Source: Aeromonas allosaccharophila (GTDB taxonomy: Bacteria; Pseudomonadota; Gammaproteobacteria; Enterobacterales; Aeromonadaceae). Taken from it: a DNA stretch of 64,000 bases. The position numbers were made by a program, and so were the translations under genes. The notes below the pieces were generated by a model. It saw only the letters and a list, made by a program, of their open reading frames with translations, did no database searches and was not told the origin of the DNA. The number at the start of each line of letters is the position of its first letter. Position 1 is the stretch's first letter. Shown piece by piece: positions 54,041 through 63,135 of this stretch. The stretch is from positions 1-64,000 of the forward strand of contig NZ_CDBR01000023.1 in NCBI RefSeq assembly GCF_000819685.1, read 5' to 3'.

Positions 54041-54975
54041 TGGATATTCTGCTCGCTAACCCGCGCGGTTTTTGCGCCGGTGTCGATCGCGCCATCAGTA
54101 TTGTCGAGAGCGCGCTGGAGAAGTTCGGGGCCCCCATCTATGTCCGCCACGAAGTGGTGCATAACCGCTATGTGGTGAACAAGCTGAAAGAGGCGGGTGC
54201 CGTCTTCGTCGAGGAGCTCGATGAGGTGCCGGATGACAGCATCGTCATCTTCTCTGCTCACGGTGTGGCCAAGACAGTGCGCGAGATGGCCAAGTCCCGC
54301 GCCCTCAAGGTATTTGATGCCACCTGTCCGCTGGTGACCAAGGTTCACATGGAAGTCCATCGCGCCAGTCGCAAGGGCTCCGAAGCCGTGCTTATCGGCC
54401 ACGCCGGTCACCCCGAGGTGATTGGCACCATGGGGCAGTACGAGAATCGCGAAGGCGGCATGTATCTGGTGGAGACACCGGACGATGTGGCCAAACTCAA
54501 GGTGAAGAATCCGGATGACCTCTGCTTCGTCACCCAGACCACCCTGAGCGTGGATGAAACTTCTGACGTGATCGATGCACTGCGCAAGCACTTCCCCAAG
54601 ATCCTGGGGCCGCGCAAAGACGATATCTGCTACGCCACCCAGAACCGTCAGGATGCGGTGCGGGAGATGGCGGGGCTGGTGGACGCCATGCTGGTAGTCG
54701 GTTCTCGCAACTCCTCCAACTCCAACCGTCTGCGCGAGCTGGCCGAGAAGGTGGGCGCCAGCGCCTATCTTATCGACGATGCGTCGATGATTGAGGCGAG
54801 CTGGCTGGATGGGGTCAAGGCGATCGGGGTCACTGCCGGTGCTTCTGCCCCCGAGGTACTGGTGCAATCCGTCATCACTCGCCTGCGCGAGCTGGGTGGC
54901 AAGGTGGTTGCCGAGCATCCCGGCCGTGAAGAGAACGTAGTCTTTGAGGTGCCGCCGGAACTGCGGATCATCTGA
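54040..54975 (+). CDS. ispH: 4-hydroxy-3-methylbut-2-enyl diphosphate reductase
   Basis: Last enzyme of the MEP isoprenoid pathway, a 4Fe-4S protein making IPP and DMAPP. 311 residues. Cluster cysteines are in [24 protein letters not shown] and [24 protein letters not shown] and [10 protein letters not shown] are conserved. It overlaps fkpB at the start; a strong terminator follows. Confidence 0.98.
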   Translation: MDILLANPRGFCAGVDRAISIVESALEKFGAPIYVRHEVVHNRYVVNKLKEAGAVFVEELDEVPDDSIVIFSAHGVAKTVREMAKSRALKVFDATCPLVTKVHMEVHRASRKGSEAVLIGHAGHPEVIGTMGQYENREGGMYLVETPDDVAKLKVKNPDDLCFVTQTTLSVDETSDVIDALRKHFPKILGPRKDDICYATQNRQDAVREMAGLVDAMLVVGSRNSSNSNRLRELAEKVGASAYLIDDASMIEASWLDGVKAIGVTAGASAPEVLVQSVITRLRELGGKVVAEHPGREENVVFEVPPELRII

Positions 54976-55011
54976 CCCGTCTTATCCCGCCGGATACCCG
55001 TTTATTGCCAG

Positions 55012-55039
55012 AGCCACCTCGCAGCGAGGTGGCTTTTTA
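55012..55039 (+). terminator. Terminator after ispH
   Basis: AGCCACCTCG (55012-55021), CAG, CGAGGTGGCT (55025-55034), then TTTTT. Confidence 0.88.
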
Positions 55040-55231
55040 TTCTCGGTTCCATCGAGTCCTTTTCGCATATTCGCAACCAGATCGCTGCGAAAATTGATGA
55101 TGTAGCTCGAAGTTTTGCATTGCCGGGATTGAAACCCCAAGTGCCCGGCATAGACTGCCTGTAAGCCCTTACTCTGGCTAAACACACATGGAGTGTGTCT
55201 GTCCTCCCGGAACAAATCAGAGCGAAACAGG

Positions 55232-55735
55232 ATGTTTTTGCGTTCAGGTTTTAGCCTTATCGAGCTTATGGTGACCATAGTGCTCGTCTCCTTGTTACTC
55301 ACGTTGGGGGTTCCTGCCTTCAACGCTTTGTTGCGTACAATTTCCCTCAATACTCAGGCCAACAACTTTGTAGCCACCATCAACCTTGCCCGCTCCGAAG
55401 CCATTCGACGCAATACGGTAGTGACCCTCTCCGCCTCGTCCGATAACCTGACCCAGCACCACTGGGAGGCCGGCTGGCAGGTCTGGGTCGATAACAACGG
55501 CAACGGCATACTCGATGACGGCGAGTTGTTGCGGGATTTTCCCGATATGGAGACAGGTACCCTGAGCAGCAATACCTCCCTGCTGCGTTTCAGTAGCGAG
55601 GGTTTTCTCGATGGTCGCACACAGTTGGCTCGGGTATTTTCCCTTCGTCCGGATGGGTGTCGGGACGAGGCTGCCCGTGATATCACCGTCACTGCGGCAG
55701 GTCGCCCCTCCATTACCGAGGCTCGCTGCCCATGA
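55232..55735 (+). CDS. fimU: Type IV pilus minor pilin, GspH/FimT family (FimU)
   Basis: Prepilin of 167 residues. The leader MFLRSG is cut before FSLIELMVTIVLVSLLLTLG, with Glu5 present. The globular part has the FimT/GspH pattern with NNFVATINLARSEAIRRN and a GWQVWVDNNGNG strand region. First gene of fimU-pilV-pilW-pilX-pilY1-pilE, whose products form the priming tip complex. Ribosome site weak. FimU and FimT are hard to tell apart; position favours FimU. Confidence 0.85.
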   Translation: MFLRSGFSLIELMVTIVLVSLLLTLGVPAFNALLRTISLNTQANNFVATINLARSEAIRRNTVVTLSASSDNLTQHHWEAGWQVWVDNNGNGILDDGELLRDFPDMETGTLSSNTSLLRFSSEGFLDGRTQLARVFSLRPDGCRDEAARDITVTAAGRPSITEARCP

Positions 55736-56145
55736 TGCGACAACAGGGTTTGTCACTGCTTGAAATCATGATCTCGGTGCTGGTGCTCTCCATCGGTATT
55801 CTGGGCATGGCGACTCTGCAACTGCAGGCTCTCAAGAGTAACCAGTCTGCTCTGACACGCACCGAGGCGACCCAGTACGCCTACATGATCAACGACATGA
55901 TGCGGGCCAATCGCAGTGCGGCCCTGAATGGGCAATACAATGTCGAGTTGGGCGAAGCAGTCTCGGGTAGCTCCATGGCGGTGCAGGATCTGCTGCACTG
56001 GAAGCGGGTCGTGGCCGGTCTGCCCAGTGGCGATGGTGCCGTATCGGTCAGTGCCGGAAGAGCCACCATCACCATTCAGTGGGATAGCAGCCGGTTGGCG
56101 ACTGACCCCGCGTCGCGCAGCATGATCCTGAGGACCGACCTATGA
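55732..56145 (+). CDS. pilV: Type IV pilus minor pilin PilV
   Basis: 137 residues. Leader MMRQQG then LSLLEIMISVLVLSIGILGMATLQL, a typical PilV N-terminal helix with Glu5. It overlaps fimU by four bases (ATGA) and pilW by four. Small globular domain without obvious disulfides. Part of the tip-priming complex. Confidence 0.88.
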   Translation: MMRQQGLSLLEIMISVLVLSIGILGMATLQLQALKSNQSALTRTEATQYAYMINDMMRANRSAALNGQYNVELGEAVSGSSMAVQDLLHWKRVVAGLPSGDGAVSVSAGRATITIQWDSSRLATDPASRSMILRTDL

Positions 56146-57236
56146 GCAGGATTGGTCTGCCACCACGCCAGCACGGGGTCGGCCTGGTCGAGGTGATGAT
56201 CGCCCTGGTGCTCTCGCTGGTGACGGTGGGTGTCATCATTCAGGTGTTTCTCGGCAACCACAAAACCTATCTCACCGGCGAGGCCATTGCCCGGGTACGG
56301 GAAGACAGCGGGTTTGCCACCAATCTGCTGCAAAAAGAGCTGCGGATGGTGGGCTATCAGGGGTGTCTCAGCAAACAGGGGGTCAACATCACTAATACCC
56401 TCAACAACAGCACGGCACTGCCCTACAACTTTACTACCTTTCTGCGCGGTTACGACAATGTGACGGCCACCTTGCCAGCCCCTCTTTCTGCCCTCTTCAC
56501 CGGCTCCGAGCCCAGACCCATGCCGGGTAGCGATGTGCTGCTGGTGCAGGGGCCTACCGGCATCGGGGGGCCCGTGGTGCGCAACAACAGCGCAGCGCAG
56601 CTGTTTGTCCAGCCTCTTTCCAGCAAGGCAGACTATTGCGGTACCGGCAAGCAGGGTTATAGCGATTTGTGCGAGGGGGATATCGTCATGGTCTCCGACT
56701 GCCAGAAGGCGAGGATCTTCCAGATCACCCAGACCCAGGTAGTGGGTGGAGGGGACGAGGTCAATATCGGTCACTCCAATGACAACAAATATACGCCCGG
56801 CAATCACACCAGCTCCTGGGGGGGCGCAAGTAGCCCGATCGAGGAGCGTTTTGGCCCAGGCTCGGTACTGAACAGGATGGAAACCCGCCTCTACTATATC
56901 GCCCGCCCCTCGGCCAGCAGCCCTTACGCTCTCTATCGCAAGAGCGGTGTGGCCACAGGCATGCCCCTTATCGAAGGGGTGGCCAATATGCAGCTCACAT
57001 TCGGAGAGGATCAGAACCGGGATCGGGCGACCGATCGCTATGTAAGTGCCGCCAGCAATCCAAACTGGGACAACGTGCTGGGGATTGGAGTGCAGCTTCT
57101 GATGCGCAGTAACCAGGGCAATGTGGTGTCGGCTCCACAGGCCCTGAGCTTTGCCGGAACAACCTTCCAGGCTACCGATCGCAACTGGTACTGGGTCGCC
57201 GAAACCACAGTTGCGCTGCGCAACCGGTTACCTTGA
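56142..57236 (+). CDS. pilW: Type IV pilus minor pilin PilW
   Basis: 364 residues, the usual large size of PilW. Leader ending QHG, then VGLVEVMIALVLSLVTVGVIIQVFLG with Glu5. The domain contains the LLQKELRMVGYQGC block, common to PilW, a DYCGTGKQGYSDLCEGD cysteine pair region and a C-terminal GVQLLMRS strand. Second largest of the pilus-tip set after PilY1. Confidence 0.9.
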   Translation: MSRIGLPPRQHGVGLVEVMIALVLSLVTVGVIIQVFLGNHKTYLTGEAIARVREDSGFATNLLQKELRMVGYQGCLSKQGVNITNTLNNSTALPYNFTTFLRGYDNVTATLPAPLSALFTGSEPRPMPGSDVLLVQGPTGIGGPVVRNNSAAQLFVQPLSSKADYCGTGKQGYSDLCEGDIVMVSDCQKARIFQITQTQVVGGGDEVNIGHSNDNKYTPGNHTSSWGGASSPIEERFGPGSVLNRMETRLYYIARPSASSPYALYRKSGVATGMPLIEGVANMQLTFGEDQNRDRATDRYVSAASNPNWDNVLGIGVQLLMRSNQGNVVSAPQALSFAGTTFQATDRNWYWVAETTVALRNRLP

Positions 57237-57247
57237 GGAGCCCAGTC

Positions 57248-57724
57248 ATGATGCATCGACAGCAGGGAATGGCGCTGGTGATCAGCCTGATCTTTCTGGT
57301 CATGGTAAGCCTGTTGGGCATGGCCAGCATGCGGGGGGCCCAGTTGCAGGAGAAGATGGCTGGCAACCAGAAGGAGGCGCTACAGGCATTGCAGGCGGCA
57401 GAAGCGGGCCTGCGCGCCGCTGAGCGCTATATCGAGGCTGGCAACTCGGGCCCCTATGACAACAGCGCGGGCCTGTACGAATTTATCGACACCGTGGTGG
57501 ATCCTGCATCCCCTTCCACTGCCTGGCGTACCTATGCCAACAGCGGTTTGGCGGGGCGCGCTCCTGAATACTTTATCGAACGATTGCCCTATACCCAGGG
57601 GGGGAGCGAGAGTCTGGCGGTCGATGAGCCCATCAGTGAGCGTCGTCTCTATCGCATTACAGCAAGGGGATTTGGCCTCTCTGACGAGAGCCGGGTGCTG
57701 TTGCAATCGACCTATAGTCGCTAG
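57248..57724 (+). CDS. pilX: Type IV pilus assembly protein PilX
   Basis: 158 residues. QQGMALVISLIFLVMVSLLGMASMRG is the PilX helix, which lacks Glu5, and EKMAGNQKEALQALQAAEAGLRAAE is the PilX_N signature. The ATG at 57248 follows GAGGAG; a TTG at 57233 is in frame. pilY1 starts 10 bases on. Confidence 0.9.
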   Translation: MMHRQQGMALVISLIFLVMVSLLGMASMRGAQLQEKMAGNQKEALQALQAAEAGLRAAERYIEAGNSGPYDNSAGLYEFIDTVVDPASPSTAWRTYANSGLAGRAPEYFIERLPYTQGGSESLAVDEPISERRLYRITARGFGLSDESRVLLQSTYSR

Positions 57725-57734
57725 GAGGCGGTGT

Positions 57735-60700
57735 ATGGGCAAACTTGGTTTTGGCCTTTCAGTGATGCTCTGCTGTGCCTCGGTACAGGCAGCGCTGGAT
57801 ATTGCACAAGTGCCCCTCTATCTGGGAACCCGGGCCGAGCCCAATATCATGTTTACCCTGGATGATTCAGGCTCGATGCATTTTGAAATAATGCCGGAGG
57901 GATTGATCGAGAACAGTGCTCGCTATGTCTATCCCCGCGCTGACAACGTCTATGGCAGCGATGATTATGATAACCGGACGGTAACATTCGCCAGCAACAA
58001 CGATCGCAATGCTTATACCCGTTCGAGCAATAACAACAACCTCTACTACAACCCGTTACTCAGTTATCGCCCCTGGGTCAAGGCCGATGGCACATTGATG
58101 GCGAACGCCAGTAAAAGTTGTGCACCACACAACCCCTTCAATACGACTGCCGGTTGCCGTGATCTAACTAAAAACAATCGCTCATGGGCTCCGCGCTACT
58201 ACACAGAGTTCTCCTCTACCGACTACAACGATGACGAGACCTTCTGGCCTGCCGTCTATTTTGCCTACAAGGGAAGCGGTGATGTGCAGAAGGCGAGCAG
58301 TTATACCCGGGTCGAAATCAAGTCGGGTACTACTTATGGTGGTCGCCCCAAACGTAGTGACTGCAAGGGTGTACCCGTCTGTACCTATGAGGAGGAGATC
58401 CAGAACTTCGCCAACTGGTACACCTACTACCGCTCCCGGATCCTGGCGGCCCGTGCCGGGGTTGGCCGTGCCTTTGCCAGCCAGGGGCAGGGCCTGCGAG
58501 TGGGGTTTGCTGCCATTAACGCCAGTGGCAGTATTGTGCGTGGCGTGGCGCCTTTCTCCGGCACTGACCGCAGTGCTTTTTTCAGCGATCTCTACAGCCG
58601 TGACATTCCCGCCGCTGGTACACCGCTGCGCACTAGTCTGAAGGATGTGGGAGAGTACTTTTCCCGCACCGACAACAATGGCCCCTGGGTTGGTAGCGCA
58701 GGCAGTAACTTGCCCCATCTTACTTGCCGACAGAGCTACAACATCCTGATGACGGATGGCTATTGGAACGGCGCTACTCCATCGGTAGGGGATCCGGACA
58801 AGGATGGCTACAGTAATACCTTGGCCGACGTGGCCTACCAGTACTGGAAGACGGATCTGCGTCCTGATCTGGCAGATAAGGTACCAACCAGCACGGCAGA
58901 TCCCGCCAACTGGCAGCATCTGGTCAACTTTACCGTCGGACTCGGGGTCAACGGGTCGCTCAATCCCGCCAACGGTATACCGAGCCGCTGGCCCAACCCC
59001 CATGATCCAGATGACAAGGAGTATAAAAACCCGACTTATATTCCGGAGTACAAGATCGATGATCTATGGCATGCGGCCGTCAACAGCAAAGGGAATTTCT
59101 TCAGCGCGGCAGACCCCGATACCTTTGCCGCAGCTCTGAGCAGTACCCTTGCCCAGATCGCAGCGCGCAACAGCTCTGCCAGCTCGGTAACCGCCAACGC
59201 AACCCGCCTTGACAGCAATACCCATATCTATCAGGCCCGCTACAACAGCGGCGACTGGTCGGGACAACTGGTCTCAATCCCGCTTAACAGCGATGGCTCC
59301 TTGGGGGAGATCGCCTGGGATGCCGCTACCTTGATCCCCGAGCCTTCGGCACGCAATATCTTTACCCGGCAAGGCGGAGTCGGTATCACCTTTAGTTGGG
59401 ATACGCTAAATGCGACCAACCGTGCCCTGTTCAATATTGCCGGCGACAACCTTGGGGAGAGTCGCGTCGCCTATCTACGCGGTGAGCGCTCTGGTGAGCA
59501 ACGCAATGGCGGTGCGTTTCGTAATCGTAGTGATCTGCTTGGAGACATCATCAATTCGGATCCCGTCTATGTGGGCAAGCGTGATTACGGTTACAGCAGC
59601 GCTGCCGGCCTGACTCAGACCGAGCGGGAGAGTTATCAGGCTTTTCTAGGCTCGACGGCGATCACCCGCCGCCCGCCCATGCTCTATGTCGGCGCCAATG
59701 ACGGCATGCTGCATGGCTTTCGGGTGAGTGATGGTGTGGAAAGGCTTGGCTATCTTCCCGCCAGCCTGCTGGGGGATCTGCCTCTGTTGACCAAGCCGAA
59801 TTACAGCCACCGTTATTATGTGGACGGGACCCCCAAGGTGGGCGATGCCTATCTTGGCTCCAGCTGGAAGACGATTTTGCTGGGATCGACCGGTGCCGGC
59901 GGCAAGGCGGTATTTGCCATCGATGTGACGGCACCTGACAACTTCACTGCTGACAAGATGCTGTGGGAGTTCACCAATAGCGAAATGGGGGTCGCACTGG
60001 CCGCCCCGACGCTGGTACGGGTCAAGGCCGACAACAAGTGGGTCGCGTTGGTAGCAAATGGCTACAACAGTACCAGCCAGACTGCACGGCTGTTTGTGCT
60101 GGATCTTGCGACTGGTGCCATCATCAAGGCGATCGATACCCAGGTGGGATCAGCCAGCGAGCCCAATGGTCTCTCTTCCCCCCTGCCGGTGGATGAGGAT
60201 GGCGATCGGATCGTTGACTATGTCTATGCCGGCGATCTGCAGGGCAATCTCTGGAAATTCGATCTGACCGATAACAATAGCGCTCAGTGGGGAAGCGCCT
60301 TCAAGAGTGGCAACAAGCCAACGCCGCTGTTTCAGGCCTGCAATGGTACATGCTCGGCCACTACGCGCCAGCCTATAACCATGCGCCCGTTGGCGATCCG
60401 CCATCCCAAGGGAGGCATCATGGTGTTGATGGGCACTGGCAGCTATTTCACCAATGATGACAAGCTGTTACCGACCAATCCCAGGCTGGATGCCGTCTAC
60501 GGCATCTGGGATACGGGGGCTACCGTGCTTAGTAGCCAGCTGTTGCAGCAGAGCATCACCCATGAGTTCGTGGCCAACGGCACCACCATCAAGTTCAATG
60601 TTCGAGTGGTCTCCAGCCGGGATGTCAATTACACCAGCCAGAAGGGCTGGTATCTGGTGTTGAAATCACCCGGACTGAGCAAGGGGGTCGGGGAGCGGGC

Positions 60701-61088
60701 CGTCTCCGAGATGCTGTATCGCCACAAACGGCTCATCTTTAACACCCTGATACCCTCGGCAGATGCCTGTGATTTTGGTGGTCGATCCTGGTTGATGGAG
60801 CTGAACCCCATCTCTGGGGCTCGCCTGACCTACTCGGTATTCGACGTCAATGGCGATGGAGCGGTCAATGATGATGACTACGTCGCGATCAAAGATGATG
60901 CCGGCAACGACATCAAGGTCCCTGTGAGTGGGAAGCAGTTTGATGAGCTCACCACGACGCCCAGCGTGGTGGAGGATGCCGAAATGGAGCGCAAATATAT
61001 CAGTGGCTCCAGCGGCAATATCTCTGTCACGTTAGAAGAGGGGGCGGGCGATCTGGGTGGTCGTCAGTCCTGGTTGCAACTTGAGTAG
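57735..61088 (+). CDS. pilY1: Type IV pilus tip adhesin/assembly factor PilY1
   Basis: Large exported protein of 1117 residues at the pilus tip, needed for extension and involved in adhesion and surface sensing. Signal peptide MGKLGFGLSVMLCCASVQAA. A von Willebrand A-like domain starts with MFTLDDSGSMHF (MIDAS residues Asp43, Ser45, Ser47). The C-terminal half is a PilY1 beta-propeller (GANDGMLHGF, FAIDVTAPDNF) with calcium-loop sequence DEDGDRIVDYVYAGD and a further acidic loop DVNGDGAVNDDDY near the end. AGGAGG precedes the ATG at 57735. I saw no RGD. Confidence 0.93.
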   Translation: MGKLGFGLSVMLCCASVQAALDIAQVPLYLGTRAEPNIMFTLDDSGSMHFEIMPEGLIENSARYVYPRADNVYGSDDYDNRTVTFASNNDRNAYTRSSNNNNLYYNPLLSYRPWVKADGTLMANASKSCAPHNPFNTTAGCRDLTKNNRSWAPRYYTEFSSTDYNDDETFWPAVYFAYKGSGDVQKASSYTRVEIKSGTTYGGRPKRSDCKGVPVCTYEEEIQNFANWYTYYRSRILAARAGVGRAFASQGQGLRVGFAAINASGSIVRGVAPFSGTDRSAFFSDLYSRDIPAAGTPLRTSLKDVGEYFSRTDNNGPWVGSAGSNLPHLTCRQSYNILMTDGYWNGATPSVGDPDKDGYSNTLADVAYQYWKTDLRPDLADKVPTSTADPANWQHLVNFTVGLGVNGSLNPANGIPSRWPNPHDPDDKEYKNPTYIPEYKIDDLWHAAVNSKGNFFSAADPDTFAAALSSTLAQIAARNSSASSVTANATRLDSNTHIYQARYNSGDWSGQLVSIPLNSDGSLGEIAWDAATLIPEPSARNIFTRQGGVGITFSWDTLNATNRALFNIAGDNLGESRVAYLRGERSGEQRNGGAFRNRSDLLGDIINSDPVYVGKRDYGYSSAAGLTQTERESYQAFLGSTAITRRPPMLYVGANDGMLHGFRVSDGVERLGYLPASLLGDLPLLTKPNYSHRYYVDGTPKVGDAYLGSSWKTILLGSTGAGGKAVFAIDVTAPDNFTADKMLWEFTNSEMGVALAAPTLVRVKADNKWVALVANGYNSTSQTARLFVLDLATGAIIKAIDTQVGSASEPNGLSSPLPVDEDGDRIVDYVYAGDLQGNLWKFDLTDNNSAQWGSAFKSGNKPTPLFQACNGTCSATTRQPITMRPLAIRHPKGGIMVLMGTGSYFTNDDKLLPTNPRLDAVYGIWDTGATVLSSQLLQQSITHEFVANGTTIKFNVRVVSSRDVNYTSQKGWYLVLKSPGLSKGVGERAVSEMLYRHKRLIFNTLIPSADACDFGGRSWLMELNPISGARLTYSVFDVNGDGAVNDDDYVAIKDDAGNDIKVPVSGKQFDELTTTPSVVEDAEMERKYISGSSGNISVTLEEGAGDLGGRQSWLQLE

Positions 61089-61096
61089 AGGCTGGC

Positions 61097-61498
61097 ATGG
61101 AACGTGGGTTTACCCTGATTGAGTTGATGATAGTGGTTGTGGTGGTCGCCATTCTGGCCGCGATCGCATATCCCAGTTACAACAACTACATGGCAGTTGC
61201 CAAGCGAGCCGAGGCCAAGGCGGCCCTGCTGGAGGCTGCGCAATATCTGGAGCGGGAGTTTACTGCCAATGGCAATTACGACGCTGGCAACCTGGCATCT
61301 GCCGGCTTGGCCACCTTGCCGAGGGATGGTGGTGCTGCCTATTACAATCTGGCACTCAACGCCAGTGGCGGGCGCTATACCCTGACGGCGATACCGACCG
61401 GGGTGATGAATGGAGACCCCTGTGGTCTGTTAATACTGAACGAAGCTGGCCAGCAGGGGGTATCAATGGCGAGCATGACGGCAGCAGATTGCTGGTAG
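61097..61498 (+). CDS. pilE: Type IV pilus minor pilin PilE
   Basis: 133 residues. Very short leader MERG, then FTLIELMIVVVVVAILAAIAYPSY with Glu5. YLEREFTANGNYDAG and the C-terminal disulfide loop (DPCGLLILN to AADCW) are as in PilE of Pseudomonas-type minor pilin sets. It begins eight bases after pilY1. Its last codons meet the convergent pilin gene one base beyond the stop, and the two 3' ends form an inverted repeat. Confidence 0.92.
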   Translation: MERGFTLIELMIVVVVVAILAAIAYPSYNNYMAVAKRAEAKAALLEAAQYLEREFTANGNYDAGNLASAGLATLPRDGGAAYYNLALNASGGRYTLTAIPTGVMNGDPCGLLILNEAGQQGVSMASMTAADCW

Positions 61499-61514
61499 CC
61501 TACTTCCAGCAATC
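61487..61514. terminator. Inverted repeat joining two convergent pilin genes
   Basis: GATTGCTGG (61487-61495) and CCAGCAATC (61506-61514) form a perfect 9-bp stem around the two stop codons. It arises because both pilins end in the same ADCW codons. It has no T-run, so it may work as a weak bidirectional terminator. Confidence 0.6.
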
Positions 61515-61889
61515 GGCAGGTGTCTTGGTGTCAGCCTTGTTGATGGTCAGGGTATCACAGGCAGTATTGCCTGCCTTGTCGCCGATCTGAGCCCCCTTGC
61601 TGGTGGCAATCAGGGTGTAGGTAGTTGCGCTGGCCCCGGAAATGGAGAAGGTATAGTAATCGCTGGCCGGACTGCCCACCTGGTTTAGGTTGGAGCTGTA
61701 GGTGGTGTTGGAGATCCGGAACTCCTCCTGTTTGAGTTGCATGCTGAGCAACCCCTTGAACGCCTCGGCTCGGCGGGACTTGCGTAGCCCATCGGTGAAA
61801 CTGGGATAAGCAATGGACGCAATGATAGCCACGATGGCGATGACGACCATCAGTTCCAGCAGAGTGATACCAGATTGTTTGATTCTCAT
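61500..61889 (-). CDS. Type IV pilin-like protein, PilE family, convergent with pilE
   Basis: About 129 residues. Leader MRIKQSG, then ITLLELMVVIAIVAIIASIAYPSF with Glu5. LKQEEFRISNTTYSSNLNQVG and a C-terminal disulfide loop (NTACDTLTI to PADCWK) mark a PilE-type minor pilin. Residue +1 is Ile rather than the usual Phe. A second ATG at 61898 would lengthen the leader by three; neither start has a good ribosome site. It is on the minus strand between two plus-strand pilin sets, with its own divergent promoter region. It may be an extra minor or alternative pilin. Confidence 0.85.
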   Translation of the reverse strand: MRIKQSGITLLELMVVIAIVAIIASIAYPSFTDGLRKSRRAEAFKGLLSMQLKQEEFRISNTTYSSNLNQVGSPASDYYTFSISGASATTYTLIATSKGAQIGDKAGNTACDTLTINKADTKTPADCWK

Positions 61890-61917
61890 GAGCAGCATGA
61901 TTTGTGAAAGAGGTTGA

Positions 61918-61932
61918 TACTATAGGATAGTA
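61918..61932. promoter_or_regulatory. 15-bp palindrome in divergent pilin promoter region
   Basis: TACTATAGGATAGTA has perfect 6-bp arms around AGG and lies midway between the divergent pilin genes. It may be an operator or contribute a -10-like element; no regulator is assigned. Confidence 0.4.
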
Positions 61933-61980
61933 CTGACAGAACGTTCTACTGGCATGCAAAAAGAAAGGAGTCTTGAGCTG

Positions 61981-62517
61981 ATGGACAGTACAGAGGGCAG
62001 ATCCGCCGGTTTTACCCTGATAGAGCTGATGGTTGCCCTGGCCTTGGTCGCCCTGTTACTGACCGTGGCCATCCCCAGTTACCAGTCATTGCGCCAGGAA
62101 CAGATGGTCAAGGCGGCCACTATGGCGGTCTATACCGACATGATGTTGCTCAAGTCGGAGGCGCTTAAGCGTCATCGTAATCTGCAACTGATCTTGTTTA
62201 ACAGTGGTGATGACAACTGGTGCTATCGCATCAGCATTGACGGTAACTGCAACAGTTGCAGTGACGCATGCTCCAGTATAGAGGGTCGCAAGGGGGTTGA
62301 TGCCGGGGAGTTTCCGGGAATCCTATTGACCGCGACCTATAGCGAGTCAGCCGCTCAGGTCCGTCCAATCAGTTTCTCACCCCGCCGTGGCACCTTGCCA
62401 AGCGGTAATATCACCATAAGTTCATCCGATACCAGCATGCGGGTGGTGACCAACAATCTTGGGCGAGTTCGCACCTGTGCCGTGAGCAATCTGGTCGGGG
62501 AGGTTGCATGCGACTGA
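61981..62517 (+). CDS. Prepilin-like protein, GspH/FimT family (second set)
   Basis: 178 residues. Leader ending GRSAG, then FTLIELMVALALVALLLTVAIPSY with Glu5, followed by MLLKSEALKRHRNLQLILF, the FimT/GspH block. Four clustered cysteines (DNWCYRI, NCNSCSDAC) are unusual and probably form disulfides. AAAGGAG stands 10 bases before the ATG at 61981; an ATG at 61954 is in frame. It overlaps the next gene by 10 bases. It heads a second minor-pilin-like operon. Confidence 0.82.
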   Translation: MDSTEGRSAGFTLIELMVALALVALLLTVAIPSYQSLRQEQMVKAATMAVYTDMMLLKSEALKRHRNLQLILFNSGDDNWCYRISIDGNCNSCSDACSSIEGRKGVDAGEFPGILLTATYSESAAQVRPISFSPRRGTLPSGNITISSSDTSMRVVTNNLGRVRTCAVSNLVGEVACD

Positions 62518-63131
62518 GAGTGCGGGGATTCAATCTGGTTGAACTGATGGTTGCCATGGTGGCGGGCTTGCTGCTGGTGGCCGCAGTCATTTCGCTGTTT
62601 GCCACCATTCTCAAGGCCAACCATACCGCCATGCAGACCAGCCGCTTGAATCAGGAGATCCAGCTGCTGACAGACATGATGGCTCGTGACATACAGCGAG
62701 CGGGATATGATGCAAGTTCTACCCAGTTTCTTGGTGCACCTTCCGGTAGTCGATCCAGCTTCTATTTTGATACTGCATTAGATCTGATGAGTGAAACGGC
62801 CACCGGTTCCGGGCTGTATACCTGTATCAGGGTGCGTTATGACAATGACGACAACGGAGTGCTGAATGCAGACGATTCTCTTGTTTACAGCTATAGCAGC
62901 GGTGATAAGGGGATCAAGCAAGGCCCCGGAGGGACCACATGTGGCAACGGCAGCCTTATCTCCACCGACAATACCATCGAAATCACTAACTTGACCTTCA
63001 GATTGCTGCCAAGCAGTCAGGCCAGCGGTGCCCGAGCCATCCAGCTGGCGGTCAGCGGGCGCTTCAAGTCCGCACCGACACTGACATTGAACCTGCAGCG
63101 GGATATCAAGCTGCGCAACGACGGGTATTGA
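62508..63131 (+). CDS. Prepilin-like protein, PilW/GspJ type (second set)
   Basis: 207 residues. Leader MRLRVRG, then FNLVELMVAMVAGLLLVAAVISLF with Glu5. IQLLTDMMARDIQRAGYDAS matches the PilW/GspJ block after the helix. It is much shorter than the PilW at 56142. It carries an acidic loop YDNDDNGVLNADDSL that could bind calcium. Overlaps the preceding gene. Confidence 0.8.
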   Translation: MRLRVRGFNLVELMVAMVAGLLLVAAVISLFATILKANHTAMQTSRLNQEIQLLTDMMARDIQRAGYDASSTQFLGAPSGSRSSFYFDTALDLMSETATGSGLYTCIRVRYDNDDNGVLNADDSLVYSYSSGDKGIKQGPGGTTCGNGSLISTDNTIEITNLTFRLLPSSQASGARAIQLAVSGRFKSAPTLTLNLQRDIKLRNDGY

Positions 63132-63135
63132 TGCC

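Noticed and set aside
58182-59003. Long frame antisense to pilY1
   Set aside because: No start context or homology; it mirrors the pilY1 codon pattern.
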